A stretch of 64,000 nucleotides of DNA from Cryptomeria japonica. Its lineage: Eukaryota > Streptophyta > Pinopsida > Cupressales > Cupressaceae. Positions 47,683 to 58,135 of the stretch are shown here, piece after piece. The notes under the pieces were generated by a model. The model was not told the origin of the DNA and searched no databases. It worked only from the letters and a program-made list of their open reading frames with translations. The position numbers were made by a program, and so were the translations under genes. How positions within the stretch are numbered: the stretch's first letter is position 1; each line of letters starts with the position of its first letter. The DNA lies in contig NC_081411.1 in the NCBI RefSeq assembly GCF_030272615.1, positions 825,962,397 to 826,026,396 of the forward strand, written 5' to 3'.

Positions 47683-49135
47683 GTTTCTATATGCGGGAAA
47701 AACGGGTTGATAGAACTCAAAATGTGAAAAACCGAGTTCTATGGAGCCTTGCTCACACACCCACATGACTTCTTGGTGCAAGCTATGGAGTAATGAAGTA
47801 TCACTCAGCTTCCCAAGGTTGGTCCTATGGTTCTCTATCTTACACGGTCCCTCAAACCAATGTTTTTGCTCTCAGATCACTGAGCAAAATGGTTTAGGGA
47901 TGGCAAATGCAAGAACGAGGGATGCTTTTTGGTGATTTTAATGTGAGATGCATCCTAAGGTATGCATGATGCTACAAATGCAATAAACTAATTATAAGAT
48001 GACAAGGTTAGTAAACAAACTATCCTAGCATACTATATTAGTTAATGATTTAAGCTAATGATAATAGAAATACTCTAAAATGCATATTAGATTAATTTCT
48101 ATTTTAAAGAGAGGCTAAATGATGAGCATATATGAAATGAAAGCTTGAATGTATTTGAGCATAAGTATGATGCTAAATACTTGGATGATCAAAATGGAGG
48201 GACGAGAGCTCTATTTATAGCAAAAATAGGGCAATGGATGGCCAAGATTGAAAGATTCAATCAAGGGTTGAGTTTGAAAGTTGGGAATCCATGTTTGCAA
48301 TTGGCACCAATGAAATGGTGACAAATGTCAACATAAGATTGGTTGAGAAAAGGGGTTGGAGACATTAAATGCCTGAGAAGACCTCATGGTTATCTTAGGG
48401 GTAATGGTTAAGCTTAAGTTAAGATTATCCATTGGATTAAGTTTTTATTAAGGGATAAACTCTTGTGCAAATAATTAAGAGATAACCATGGTCAAAGCAA
48501 TGAATGCCCGAGGAGACCCTTGGGTTGGATGGAGGTTAAGTTAGGCAAAAAGTCTCTAACCATGTAAGAGGGTTGAGTTAACCATTAATGGTTTGTAAGA
48601 GAAAGTTGTTGGAGACTTGGAGCCTTTAATGGTTATTGAAGGTTTTGAGGGTTTGAGAAGTGACTTCCCTTTGTTTAGGGATGTGACAAAGTTTAGAAGA
48701 TGGGTTAGGTTAATTTAGAAGTGATTAGAAGAGTCTAGAAGAAATTAGGAATAGGGTTTAGGAAGCAAGTGGGAGATGTAGGATTTTGCAAGTGGATGGA
48801 GGGATAATAGGATTTTTAATTGAATAAAATGATTTTCATTCAATTTGGTTGTAATTGGGGAAATCAAATAAATTAAATTTATTCAATTTAGGATAAACTA
48901 TTTAATTAAATTTGAATTTAATTAAAAGTGGATAGGAGGGATTTAATTGAATAAAATGATTTATTCATTAAATGGTAAAAAAAAGTCTAGTGAATTTAAT
49001 TTAAATAAATTGAGTAATTTACTTAATTAAATAGAGGAATGCGGGTAATTTAATTAAATTGAATTTAATTAAATAGAGAAATGAACATAAAATATTCATA
49101 TAGGAATATGGTCATTTTTATACGTCTACAGTTTC
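47683..49135 (-). mobile_element. Solo LTR (minus), 1443 bp, perfect 5-bp TSD GTTTC
   Basis: GTTTC at 47683-47687 and 49131-49135 flanks 47688-49130. On the minus strand it begins TGTAGACGTATAAAAATGACC and ends TTTTTCCCGCATATA. A canonical TATA box CTATAAATAGAGC (minus) lies at about 48207-48222. There is no coding sequence. It sits inside the 3' region of copy b and is therefore younger than that element. The final CA is mutated to TA. Confidence 0.8.
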
Positions 49136-49648
49136 ACTTCCATTGGTATGCATTGCCTTAATGGTATCAATGTTTGATGGTGATAATTTGAATATCTATG
49201 AAATTTACCTTAGATGATTGCACTAAACTTGTGTCAAATTGTTCATTGATGGTGAGACCTTGCCTAGTAGGATTCCGTTGAATTTGTTCATTTCCTCTTG
49301 CATTCTTGGTTAGAACACAACTTCTAAAACCTATTCCTTTTGTCCTTTTTTTAAACTCCTCGTTAAATTAGATTAAGATCTCAATTGTAAAATCCCAAGT
49401 CATTGGCATAACCCATTCCAATTCCAAATCCATGAAATGAACTCTACATTTGAACAATTATGTAAGTCCTCGAGTGAAAACAACATATCACATCAAGCCA
49501 TTGAGTTACCCACATGTCAAGAACTGATTGTAGAAACCTTGGAATCATTTTAGTTGATAAGATATTTAGCATTTGAGGTCATTTTGTTCAAGAGAGGGTA
49601 AAATACTTTGGTATTTTATTTTGTGTTCGTATGTGCATAAAACACACA

Positions 49649-50726
49649 TTAATAGGTAACTAAACAAATTATTTATAACACTTGCCTTAAAAAAAACACT
49701 AATAATTGAGTCTACATTTAGGCCCTATTATCACATGTAGATAGGTCTATCATCATATAGTGTACATGAATAATGTGCTGAAGGGTGCGATTGACAACAT
49801 AGCTGAAGGGTGGGATTGACAATGGTAAACTAAAATTGTTACCATTTTTGGTGTGTGTTTACATGTCTCTAGATTGTGAAATGAAATCATGGTTTATTAG
49901 GTTGCAGATTTAATGGTAGACTTTCATGACTGAGACGTCGTGCTGCAAAGTCCCCCCAAAGATTTACTCTTCCATGACCATGAATGCATCTTAGACAGTG
50001 TCCAATGTCAATTATTACTCTTTGGCAGCTTTTTTTCCTAGTTTTTTTTTTTTCTATTTTTGGGAGAGTAATCGAATGATATTCGTGATTTAATCCAAAA
50101 AAATTGTAGAAAATATTGATCGATTTTTCCATAATTTTTTTTAGAAAAATTGTGGCCACTGCTTATTCCTGATTAATTGCAAGCAGTCGCGATTTTTTCG
50201 CGACTTTTGTTTTTATGGTTGAAATAGCTTAGGAATTGGAGTTGCCCTCTACTTATTCACTCATAAAGCTTTCAATGTTACCTGTTCTTGCGGGTAAAGT
50301 GGGATTTCAACTCCCTCCGGTCAACACAGAATAGAATGCTGAGTATCCTATCCTCTCTTGAATAAGAAAATTTCTAATGTTGTTTTTAATGATCAAAGGG
50401 GAAAACCTCAAGGTTCCAAATGTCAGGTCTTTACTGCGAGATAATTCAACAGTTTCATGCGTCTTGCTGGTAACACATGGGGTTTATGTTTACAACAAGC
50501 TGGCTTGCATCTGACGATGCTACGATTCTCAGATTGGGGGATATAAAGAAAAAGGATGGGGTTTAGGAGACCTAAGTACAATGATAGAAATGGCTAGTGC
50601 TGCAGTAGACATATCTCCTTCAAATAATCCCTGCTTCGCCAGAGATATAGTCACAACTTCATAGGGGTAGTGCAAGCTACAAATGAATGGGATTTTCAGA
50701 CTACATGAATTCATTTAGGCAACCAA
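49649..50726. other. Intergenic, nothing recognised
   Basis: A short direct repeat GCTGAAGGGTG...GATTGACAA occurs twice at 49776-49822. The 90-codon minus-strand open frame at 49887-50159 has no recognised motif. I see no RNA gene or element boundary. Confidence 0.4.
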
Positions 50727-51449
50727 TTCTGACATAGCCTGAAAAAAACACCTATAGTTGAACTAAGCACAATAGTGAGGTTCAGACTAACCATACATGG
50801 TGACCTAGAATTAGCAGACCCCCAATCGTATGAACCAAAAACCTCAACAAATACCCTCACACTTTACCGTTAAAATCACTGAACTCTAACTAACCAGTTG
50901 AAGGGAAACCATGCAAATAGAAGAAAACAAAATGACAATCACCATATTTCAATATTCATATATTGATTTCAATTGTCATTACAACAATTTCTTCTAGCAG
51001 TCCTAGTCTACTCCTAATCCGCTAACTGTTGAAACATCTAACTATTCCAACCTCTAAATCTAACAAATTCTAACTATCTAGAAACTCTAGAATCTAAAGC
51101 TTTATAATGAGAGAGGAATCTACCTTTTATAGATTTTACAATTTTGAATCAAATGCTACAATTGAAACCATCTTATGGCTGCAATCTGCCCTCTAGAAGC
51201 CTGGCAGCTTTAGCCCATGCCTAGTAATCTTTAGCTGTCCTCCCAACCTCCTTCTCAGCTACCTACAATTGTTTGACATCAATTTGGTCAATCAGGTAGC
51301 TGCGGAATAACTAACCTGTGTACCCTTGTTTTAAATGCATTAAACGAGGCCCACAGACAGTCCTTTTACAATAAAGAAAGTTTTAGCTTTTATAAATAAA
51401 CTGATTTTTTGGAATCCTCTTCTATGTGGCATACTTCTACAACATTCTG
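50727..51449 (-). mobile_element. Solo LTR (minus), 713 bp, perfect 5-bp TSD TTCTG
   Basis: TTCTG at 50727-50731 and 51445-51449 flanks 50732-51444. On the minus strand it begins TGTTGTAGAAGTATGCC and contains a TATA box CTATAAAAGG at 51133-51124. It ends in TTTTTTTCAGGCTATGT. It has no ORF. The end bases are not canonical CA, but the TSD and TATA position support an LTR. Confidence 0.7.
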
Positions 51450-52515
51450 AGTGTAATCACCAACCTTTAATCTCGAAACAATGTTGGTTTGATATTTGTA
51501 CGTTGTGGTTGTATCCTTCGTCGGGTTGAATTGATGATCACAATGCTTGTGCTTTTCCTTCACTTTCCATCTTGATCACGATCGCATCTTCAATCTGTGC
51601 TTTAGGTTTCCTCCTGATTCCTTGCAGCGACATCGATCTAAAAAAGTGAATTCAAATTGAATCAATCATCTTGAAAATTGAAGTATTTTTGACAATTATT
51701 AAATATTTTCAAGGCGATGCTGGGCTTCGAAAAATGAAAGATGTTTTCTTTTAAAATAATTTGAATACCCTTTTACTTCATTTCTCTTTTAACTTAAAGA
51801 TCACACCATCTTAAAAGGGAAAACCTAGGAAATTTTAGGCAAATGTGCAAGATGTTTCCTATATAATTTAACTTAATGTTTTCCTTTCAAGGGGATTTTT
51901 AGGCGATTAGAGGCAATGTGCGAGAAGACTTTTAAAATTTCATTCAATCTCCCTAAGGGAAAACTTACGCGATTTGAGGCCAATGTGAGAAATTTGACTT
52001 AGAGGTTTCACTTTACTTCCTTTATCATTTTGTTTTTAGTTAAAAGTTCATCTTAGAGAAGTAATTTATGAATTTTCAATGAAATGTTTTGGCAAATCTT
52101 TTCATTTTATACGGGCAAATGAACACGATTTCTCATTTTTCAAACTTTCATTAGACTCGACGTTTCCCTATCGCAAGTCTCTCGGTGCTTGAAGGCAAAA
52201 TGAGAAAATCGCAATGCTCTGAGATTACATGAATTGCGTTTTGCTTATCCTTTATTCTGACCCTTTGCACTCAAAACACCCGTCGAGATTATTTCTGAGA
52301 TTTTTGCTTGGACATTTTGAGAACGATTTTCAGCGAATACAAGGAAATTGAGACTTCATTTTGCTTCATTTCATTTTCCAATGGGGCAAATTGGAAGGGT
52401 TATCCTTGGGATTTTGAAGGAGACATGAAAGAGATTGAACTTCCTTTCATTCGACCCTTCTACAATCATCCTTAGCATGTCTTCTTTGAATCTCTCTAGC
52501 ACTTCGATAGGGTCT
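51450..52515 (+). repeat. Leader-like sequence with three imperfect units, upstream of copy c
   Basis: Units at 51817, 51892 and 51958 share GGGAAAACYTA-GCGATTTTAGGC and AATGTGCGAGA-like blocks. The layout resembles the leaders of copies b and c and may be part of a fourth, truncated member. No start block is seen to its left, and copy c begins at 52516. Confidence 0.35.
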
Positions 52516-53255
52516 TGCTGTGACCTAATCACACATCACCCCATTCCAAATGGGGACCCCCTACTTTTTAAGCCCTCTCAGTCTTTTGGTCTTGGTTTTT
52601 CAGGGTCTTTTCGTGACAGTCTCTTCGGTCTCTCTCTTTTGCGAGTGAGAAGGGTTAATTTGATCAAGTTTGCTTATCATTTGAATAATTTTGGATAAGT
52701 CTAGGGCTTGTGTTGTTTGTTTTAGAGTTTTTCCTCCAGTTCTATATTTTAGGGTTTTTGAAAAATGAACGTTGCATTGGAATCAAGATCCTTTGAGGAG
52801 CCTCCCAGTGAAATTTGAATGAATTATGAGAAACTTTCTATTTTTAGAAAGTTCCTATTTTTTAGGGATTTTAGTGCCTCTCGAATTGTCTTCGTTTTGC
52901 CAAAAATCAAACTTACTATTTTTAGTAAGTGTCCCTATGCCTTTTTCTGCTTTAACTTTGACATTTTGAAACTCTTTCTATTTTTTGTAAGTCTTTTTTG
53001 GCCGGTTCTTCATAGGAAGACATTGAAGACTAAGTATTCCTGAGCATTCCAAATTTGAAAAAGACAAAAAGCAGGCTCAAAGGATCGAAAATGGCTAAGT
53101 ATGGGCATCCTTTCTAGAAGTGGAAAGCGTAAAAAATGCTAAGTCTGGAGCTAGAAAATCAATTCAATTCCTCAAAATGGCATATTGATCCGGAAATGAT
53201 CAAAATCAACTAAGTCTGGAAAGGAAGAAGTGAAATTTCTTGGCATGTTGATTTT

Positions 53256-54112
53256 GGCGCCCAAGATCAGGTATGGGCACCAAATTCAAGGCATCATGGA
53301 AATGCATAAAAAAGTTCAAATTCCATCACCAAGGTAGAATAACACCCTAGTTAGGTGTTGGGCGCTAAAATCAAAGAGCCATGGATAAGTAAAAACCATG
53401 AAAATTCCTTGCCCAAGTGAAATTAGCACCCCAGTCAAGTGTTGGGCACCAGATTGAGATAGACATGGAAAAGTGTGCTAAGGTAAAAAATTCTTATGAA
53501 GTGATTTTGGCACCCAACTCAGGGGTTGAGCGCCAAACAAGGGTTCACAAGGAAAATTCTGAAAATGCAAATTCCTTGACGAAGGGTTTTCAGTGCCTAC
53601 AGTGGTTATAGGGCACAAAATCAAGAGGGGCATGGAAAAGGTGAAAAATCCTTCCTCATAGAATTTTAGCGCCCAGGTCCAAAGAGGGGTGCCAAAGTTA
53701 GATGGCCATGGAAGATGAAAAAATCCAAATTTCCTTCACTTAGTAGGAACAGCGCCCAGGTGCATTGGAGGGCACCAAAACAAGGTAGCCATGGAAAACT
53801 CGAAAAAACGTGAAATTCCTCGATAGGAGCAAAACAACGCCCAAGTATGGTGAAGAGTGCTAAATCTAAGAGGGCATAGAAAATGTACTAAACACCAAGT
53901 TCCCCGACCAATTCAAAATAGTGCCATAGTCAGGAGAAAAGCGCTAAAATGGGAGTGACAAGGAAAGTTGAGGAATTCAAAATTCCTCCATAGAGGTGAT
54001 TCAACGCCCAAGCCAAGGAAGGGACGCCAAAATCAAGGTGCCATGGAAAATCCACGAAAGTTGAAATCTCCTCTGTAGAATGAATTCCACACCCAATGCG
54101 AAGTTGGAGAAA
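53256..54112 (+). repeat. Hairpin-unit tandem array in copy c leader, 11 units, period about 83 bp
   Basis: Dyads of the form GCGCCCA...TGGGCGC (with variants such as GGCACCCAA and GGGCACC) recur at 53256, 53343, 53425, 53509, 53591, 53668, 53751, 53836, 53920, 54003 and 54087. Each is followed by AAATCAAG, GCCATGGAAAA and AAATTCCT. Spacing is 77-87 bp. No unit is open in all frames, and the units show many point differences. Confidence 0.85.
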
Positions 54113-54674
54113 GTTTTCGAAGGCATGGAAATTCAGGGGTCAAGGATGAACCAAAACATAAAATTCCCCTCAGTAAAAATTGTGAAAAATCCATTTTCAG
54201 GCATCAAATCTCATCCAAATTTGAAAATTCTTTCAAATTTGGATTCGTGTGAGAATTTTCTCTCTCATGGACGCAAAACCCTAATTTTTGGAAAATCCCT
54301 AAAAAATAGGAGATGGTGGAAAATCATTGAAAATCTCCTCCAGAGCAAGGAAAGTTTGAAAAACTTCAAGAAAATTCTTCTTGAGTCAAAGTTTCTCTCC
54401 TAAAGTTTTGTCTCTCCTAGGGTTTGTCACCAAGTGGATAGATAAGAAAAATATCAAGTCAATCTTTTAAAAATCCCTCCAAAATTCAAAAAATGGATGG
54501 TTGGCAAGTTGGCAAGAGAATATTTCAAATCATGACGCACAACTCAAGGAATTGAAAGAAATTTCCATTTTGGAACTCAACTACGATGGTGGAGCCCGTT
54601 TGCATGGTGTGTTGGAAAGGAAACTCTGACGTATCATAAAAAAATTGCCCAAAATGACCTTTGCGAACTTAGCA

Positions 54675-54692
54675 GCATATTAGAGAAATTCT
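54675..54692 (+). promoter_or_regulatory. TATA-like element upstream of the copy c frame
   Basis: TTCTATATAAATGTGC lies about 155 bp before the ATG at 54839, in a plausible place for a core promoter. In copies a and b a comparable TATA box is seen only after the protein frame, so its role is uncertain. Confidence 0.35.
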
Positions 54693-54838
54693 ATATAAAT
54701 GTGCAAGTACAATTCATTTATCATGTGCAAATTTGGAGAAAGAAGAGTTGGAGAGAAAGTGCAAATAAAGTAAGACTTGGAGAATTTTCATTCCTTTCAA
54801 GAAACTTTGTTCGCAAGAGGTGTTAGTTTATTTCTAGA

Positions 54839-56365
54839 ATGGCAGAATCAAGCAAGGCGACAACCATCACTAGGCAGGCATAGATAAAAGCTGAGATGAA
54901 AGGCTTCCTTGCGGAGTCCAATATGGTATCTAGGTGGAAGGGGGTTAGTGATACAAATTTAGGAACATTCAACATGTCTGCCTTTCGAATTAGGATGTTT
55001 GGGACAACTGGACATAATGCATCACCTACTACTGGTAGGAATATCAAAAATGAAATTGTTGTGGAAACAGGTTTTTCTCTGTCTATTCAATGTTCAGAGA
55101 TGATCTTGGAATGCACAAAACACTATAATTTGGAGAGGGGCTATTTTAACAACAAGTGGCAAGGTATTGGTCAACTTGACTCGAGAGGCTATTGGTGCAA
55201 ACTTTGGAATTCCTTCACATCATTCCATGACCTAAAGGACTATGAATGAAGCTAAGGCAATATATGATGCAGGTCCTGATAGATGTGCGAAGATCATCAA
55301 CAAGAGCTGGTTGGAGAAGCCTAGGCCTCACATCTCCAAAATTCCCTAGACGCTCACCATTTTTTAATTCAAGTAGGAGAATGTGGATTTGATAACGATG
55401 TTAAGAAGGATAATGGGGTGTCCAGATGCCATAAATTTTGAATCATGACTGATTTTCTACATTGGTGAAGTCATGAATGCCAATGGAATAGTGGACCGGA
55501 CTTGGTTAATCAACCATTGTGTGCATGAACAACTGAAGGATTTGGAAGAGAATAAGAGCCAATCTTTCTATATGAGTTCTTACGTGATTTATTCACTTCT
55601 AAGGATGGGTGGCTTTGAAGGTTTGCTAGGAAAAGGGGTCATAGGCTGCAGACGAGCACAGCTGAAAGTTCATGAATGTTATCCTCAACTGCACCTCTAC
55701 AATACTAATTCTTTCAAACTGGAAAATGACACTTTTACTATGCACTTGACTAGATTTATGCAGAACTAACTTCACAAGAGAGTGTTGCTAGAAGCCAGGG
55801 CTTTGGTACATAAATTTGGGGCTCCATTCTTGTAGTTTCCATAGTTCATTTATATCAGGACATAGGGATTCTCGTACCATCCATATAAATTACTGAGATA
55901 TCCATCCAATAAACTGGTGCTGCTTGAGCTTATGAGGCAATTGACGACCTACAACCAAATTTAGAAGAAGAAAAGAAAGATGTCTATTGAATTTCTAGTT
56001 GTTCTCGGTGATTATGTAGAAGTGTGCCCAAACCTGGGAACAACTGAGACAACAACAGAGAAATTGGCATTCTACCACTTGACATTTTACACCTCTAGAT
56101 CTCATTATGATCCATATCGCAAAATCAGGAAGGTTGCTGGATTAAAACTTGTGCACAAGTTTCACCTAGAAGATTATTGGGTAGGTGCCAAGGATGATCT
56201 TGAGGTCAAGAAGAAAATGTATTCGAGGCTACCCGTTGACACAATTAGAGTAGTTGAAAAAATGCAAGTGCCGGATCAAGCCAAAGAGGACTCAGACTTC
56301 GTGCAACCAAAATTCAAAAAGGTGAAAGATCAGCCCATTCAGCTTCCAGATTGGTTAGAGCCACA
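54839..56365 (+). pseudogene. Copy c protein, N-terminal half, frameshifted and truncated
   Basis: It starts MAESSKATTITRQA (in-frame stop next) and keeps SNMVSRWKGVSDTNLGTF, MILECTKHYN, then after a frameshift near 55200 KAIYDAG, WLEKPRPH, RRIMGCPDAINFES, SFYMSSYVIYSLLRMGG, HECYPQLHLYN, HPYKLLRYPSNKLVLLELMRQL and YHLTFYTSRSHYDPY, ending LPDWLE at the junction with the duplication. The order of blocks equals copy a. Where copy a has a stop (YI-stop-VQGF) copy c has Arg, and where copy c has a stop (RT-stop-GF) copy a has Gln, so the common ancestor was open at both places. Confidence 0.65.
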
Positions 56366-56601
56366 ATCATGCAAACAACAAGAATTAGTTGTTTGCCGAA
56401 ATCATCCTTCCTAGAAATATTGGAATCAAGGAATAGCATTGACACCGTCAAAATGGCGCCAATTATTTGTAGCTTTGACCAAACGTTAACGTTATTCTTC
56501 AGAATTGTTTTGTTTTTTCCGTCTGCTTCTTTCTTTCCGTCCGATTCAACGAGTGGCTGTTCAAGGTCATTGACCGACGATGCCAATGTGTACCCATACA
56601 A
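56361..56601 (-). pseudogene. Fossil exon of a small membrane protein (copy B, keeps the N-terminus)
   Basis: From ATG 56601 the minus strand reads MYGYTLASSVNDLEQPLVES, then KKEADGKNKTILKNNVNVW, SKLQIIGAILTVSMLFLDSN and RKDDFGKQLILVVCMIVA, where homology stops at the junction with element copy c. It has no internal stop, unlike copy A, but lacks the C-terminal hydrophobic segment found there. At least one membrane span is likely (IIGAILTVSMLFL). The start context and any upstream exons are unknown. Family not recognised. Confidence 0.45.
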
Positions 56602-57154
56602 ACATTGTTATTTTCACTATGTAATTCAAACAAAATGATACAGTCATGGAGCATAGACATACCTCAACTATGCCCAAGTAAACTGAAAATACTTGATAAA
56701 TCCGTAGATGGAAACCTAAAGACTTTCAATGTATTACGTTAGTTTTTTTTGTGGCTTAGTCTATGGCGTAAGGAAAAATGGTGAAGCATTAAGGATAGAA
56801 CGATTCTTCTTACCTTATCAAATTGTGTTGTTCAAATGGAGCCTGCCTCTTTCTAATTATTTTGAATTTATGTACAGGCGTATCTTCATTTATAAGCTGC
56901 AAGAATTCGTAAACGAAAAGCCTTGCTAATCCTAAAACTAAGCTTTAAAGCTTAAAAAAGAATCTGAATGCTTTCTCTGATTTATGTCGGCGTTCCAAAT
57001 CCGTAAGTCAGTTTTAAAGCGAAAAAGCTACTTCAATCCCATAAATCAGTTTTAAGGCACAAAAAACTAATTCATACGAGTTGGTAGTTAATTTATTTTT
57101 ATCCGTAGTCATTATTTAAATGACAGTGACACTAATGGGCATTGTAGTGTCCCC
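56362..57154 (+). repeat. Segmental duplication, copy B, left part
   Basis: Homologous to 6715-7754 of copy A, minus two stretches. It ends with GTGTCCCC, the left target-site copy of the hAT insertion. The join with element copy c at 56361 coincides with the left limit of homology. Confidence 0.85.
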
Positions 57155-57832
57155 AGGCCTGGAATTTGATGGTCTATATGTGGTTTTTGTATTTTAGATT
57201 GTATATGTCAATTAATAAAATTAGTAGATAGTATGTGTTGTCAACTACTTTTTCTAAAAATCATATATATGACACTTAAAATTATTAATAAATCATAAAA
57301 AATCATAATAAGTAATATATATTATATATTATTATATTTAATAATATTGATATATATTATTTTAAAAGGTTTATTATAAATATATAAATTTATTTAGAAT
57401 ATTTTAAAATAGTAGGATTAAGATATAATTGTTTCTAATTTTATATTATTTTTATATGAATTTTTAATATGTTTTTTCTTATATAAATTTAGAAACTTTG
57501 TCAATTTAGTTTTTTAATATTTATTTATAAAATTGTCTTAAATATCAATTTAGAAAATAATTGAAATGATAAGATATAATCATTTCTGATTTTTTAAAAT
57601 ATTGTAATAAATTTTTTTAGAATAGTTTCTATTTTTATTATAAAGAAGATTTTTTTGGTTGTGAATTTAGAAACTTACAAGTAAATTTAAGATTTCTGAG
57701 TGCATTACAAATTTATCATTATTTCTTTCACGACTTAAATGCAAAGTATCTGCTTTACTTACTTAAATTCCTGAAACTTAAAATAATTATTTTATTGTAG
57801 CTTCAATTCACCAAGCTAAGCTTTATCTTAAG

Positions 57833-58076
57833 GTATTTATTTTGTAAGTTTCATTATTTTTATTTCTCAATAAAATTGGATTTAGCTTCAATTTCAATTC
57901 AAGTTTAAAAGTATTTATTCTATTGTGACTTCAATCTAAGCTAAAAGTTTATAAGGTATTTATTTTGTAAGTTACATTATTTTTATTTTTCAATAAAATT
58001 GGATTTAGCTTCAATTTCAATTTAAGTTTAAAAGTATTTATTTTATTGTGACTTCAATCTAAGCTAAAAGTTTTGT
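57833..58076 (+). repeat. 122-bp tandem repeat, two units
   Basis: Units start at 57833 and 57955 with GGTATTTATTTTGTAAGTT and differ at only a few positions. Both include ATAAAATTGGATTTAGCTTC and GTGACTTCAATCTAAGC. A third, diverged partial unit precedes them (about 57785). Confidence 0.8.
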
Positions 58077-58135
58077 AAGTACTTTTTTGATGTAGCTGAG
58101 AAATTTCCTTGAATTATTTTACTCCAACCATTCTT

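Larger units (their letters stand above)
41255..49648 (+). mobile_element. RT-less element family, copy b (8.4 kb, with nested insertions)
   Basis: Start block TGTTGTGACCTTTTCACACATC at 41255. The leader carries a nine-unit hairpin array (41768-42305). The protein frame runs from 43612 to 44309, an unrelated stretch replaces the middle (about 44310-45940), and the C-terminal protein part follows (45950-46916). A TATA-bearing 3' region starts at about 47270 and contains a solo LTR (47688-49130). The end AAAACACACA at about 49648 corresponds to AAAACGTACACC of copy a. No clear TSD was found. Confidence 0.65.
52516..56361 (+). mobile_element. RT-less element family, copy c (3' truncated)
   Basis: Start block TGCTGTGACC, CACACATCACCCCATT, AATGGGGACCCC. 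The leader has an 11-unit hairpin array (53256-54112), a TATA-like TTCTATATAAATG at 54680, and the protein frame from 54839. At 56361 the frame runs without a break into copy B of the segmental duplication, so the distal protein and the 3' region are missing. No TSD can be tested. Confidence 0.65.

Noticed and set aside
53256-54112. CRISPR array or protein-repeat gene
   Set aside because: Whole 83-bp units are repeated with many differences and no frame stays open through them.
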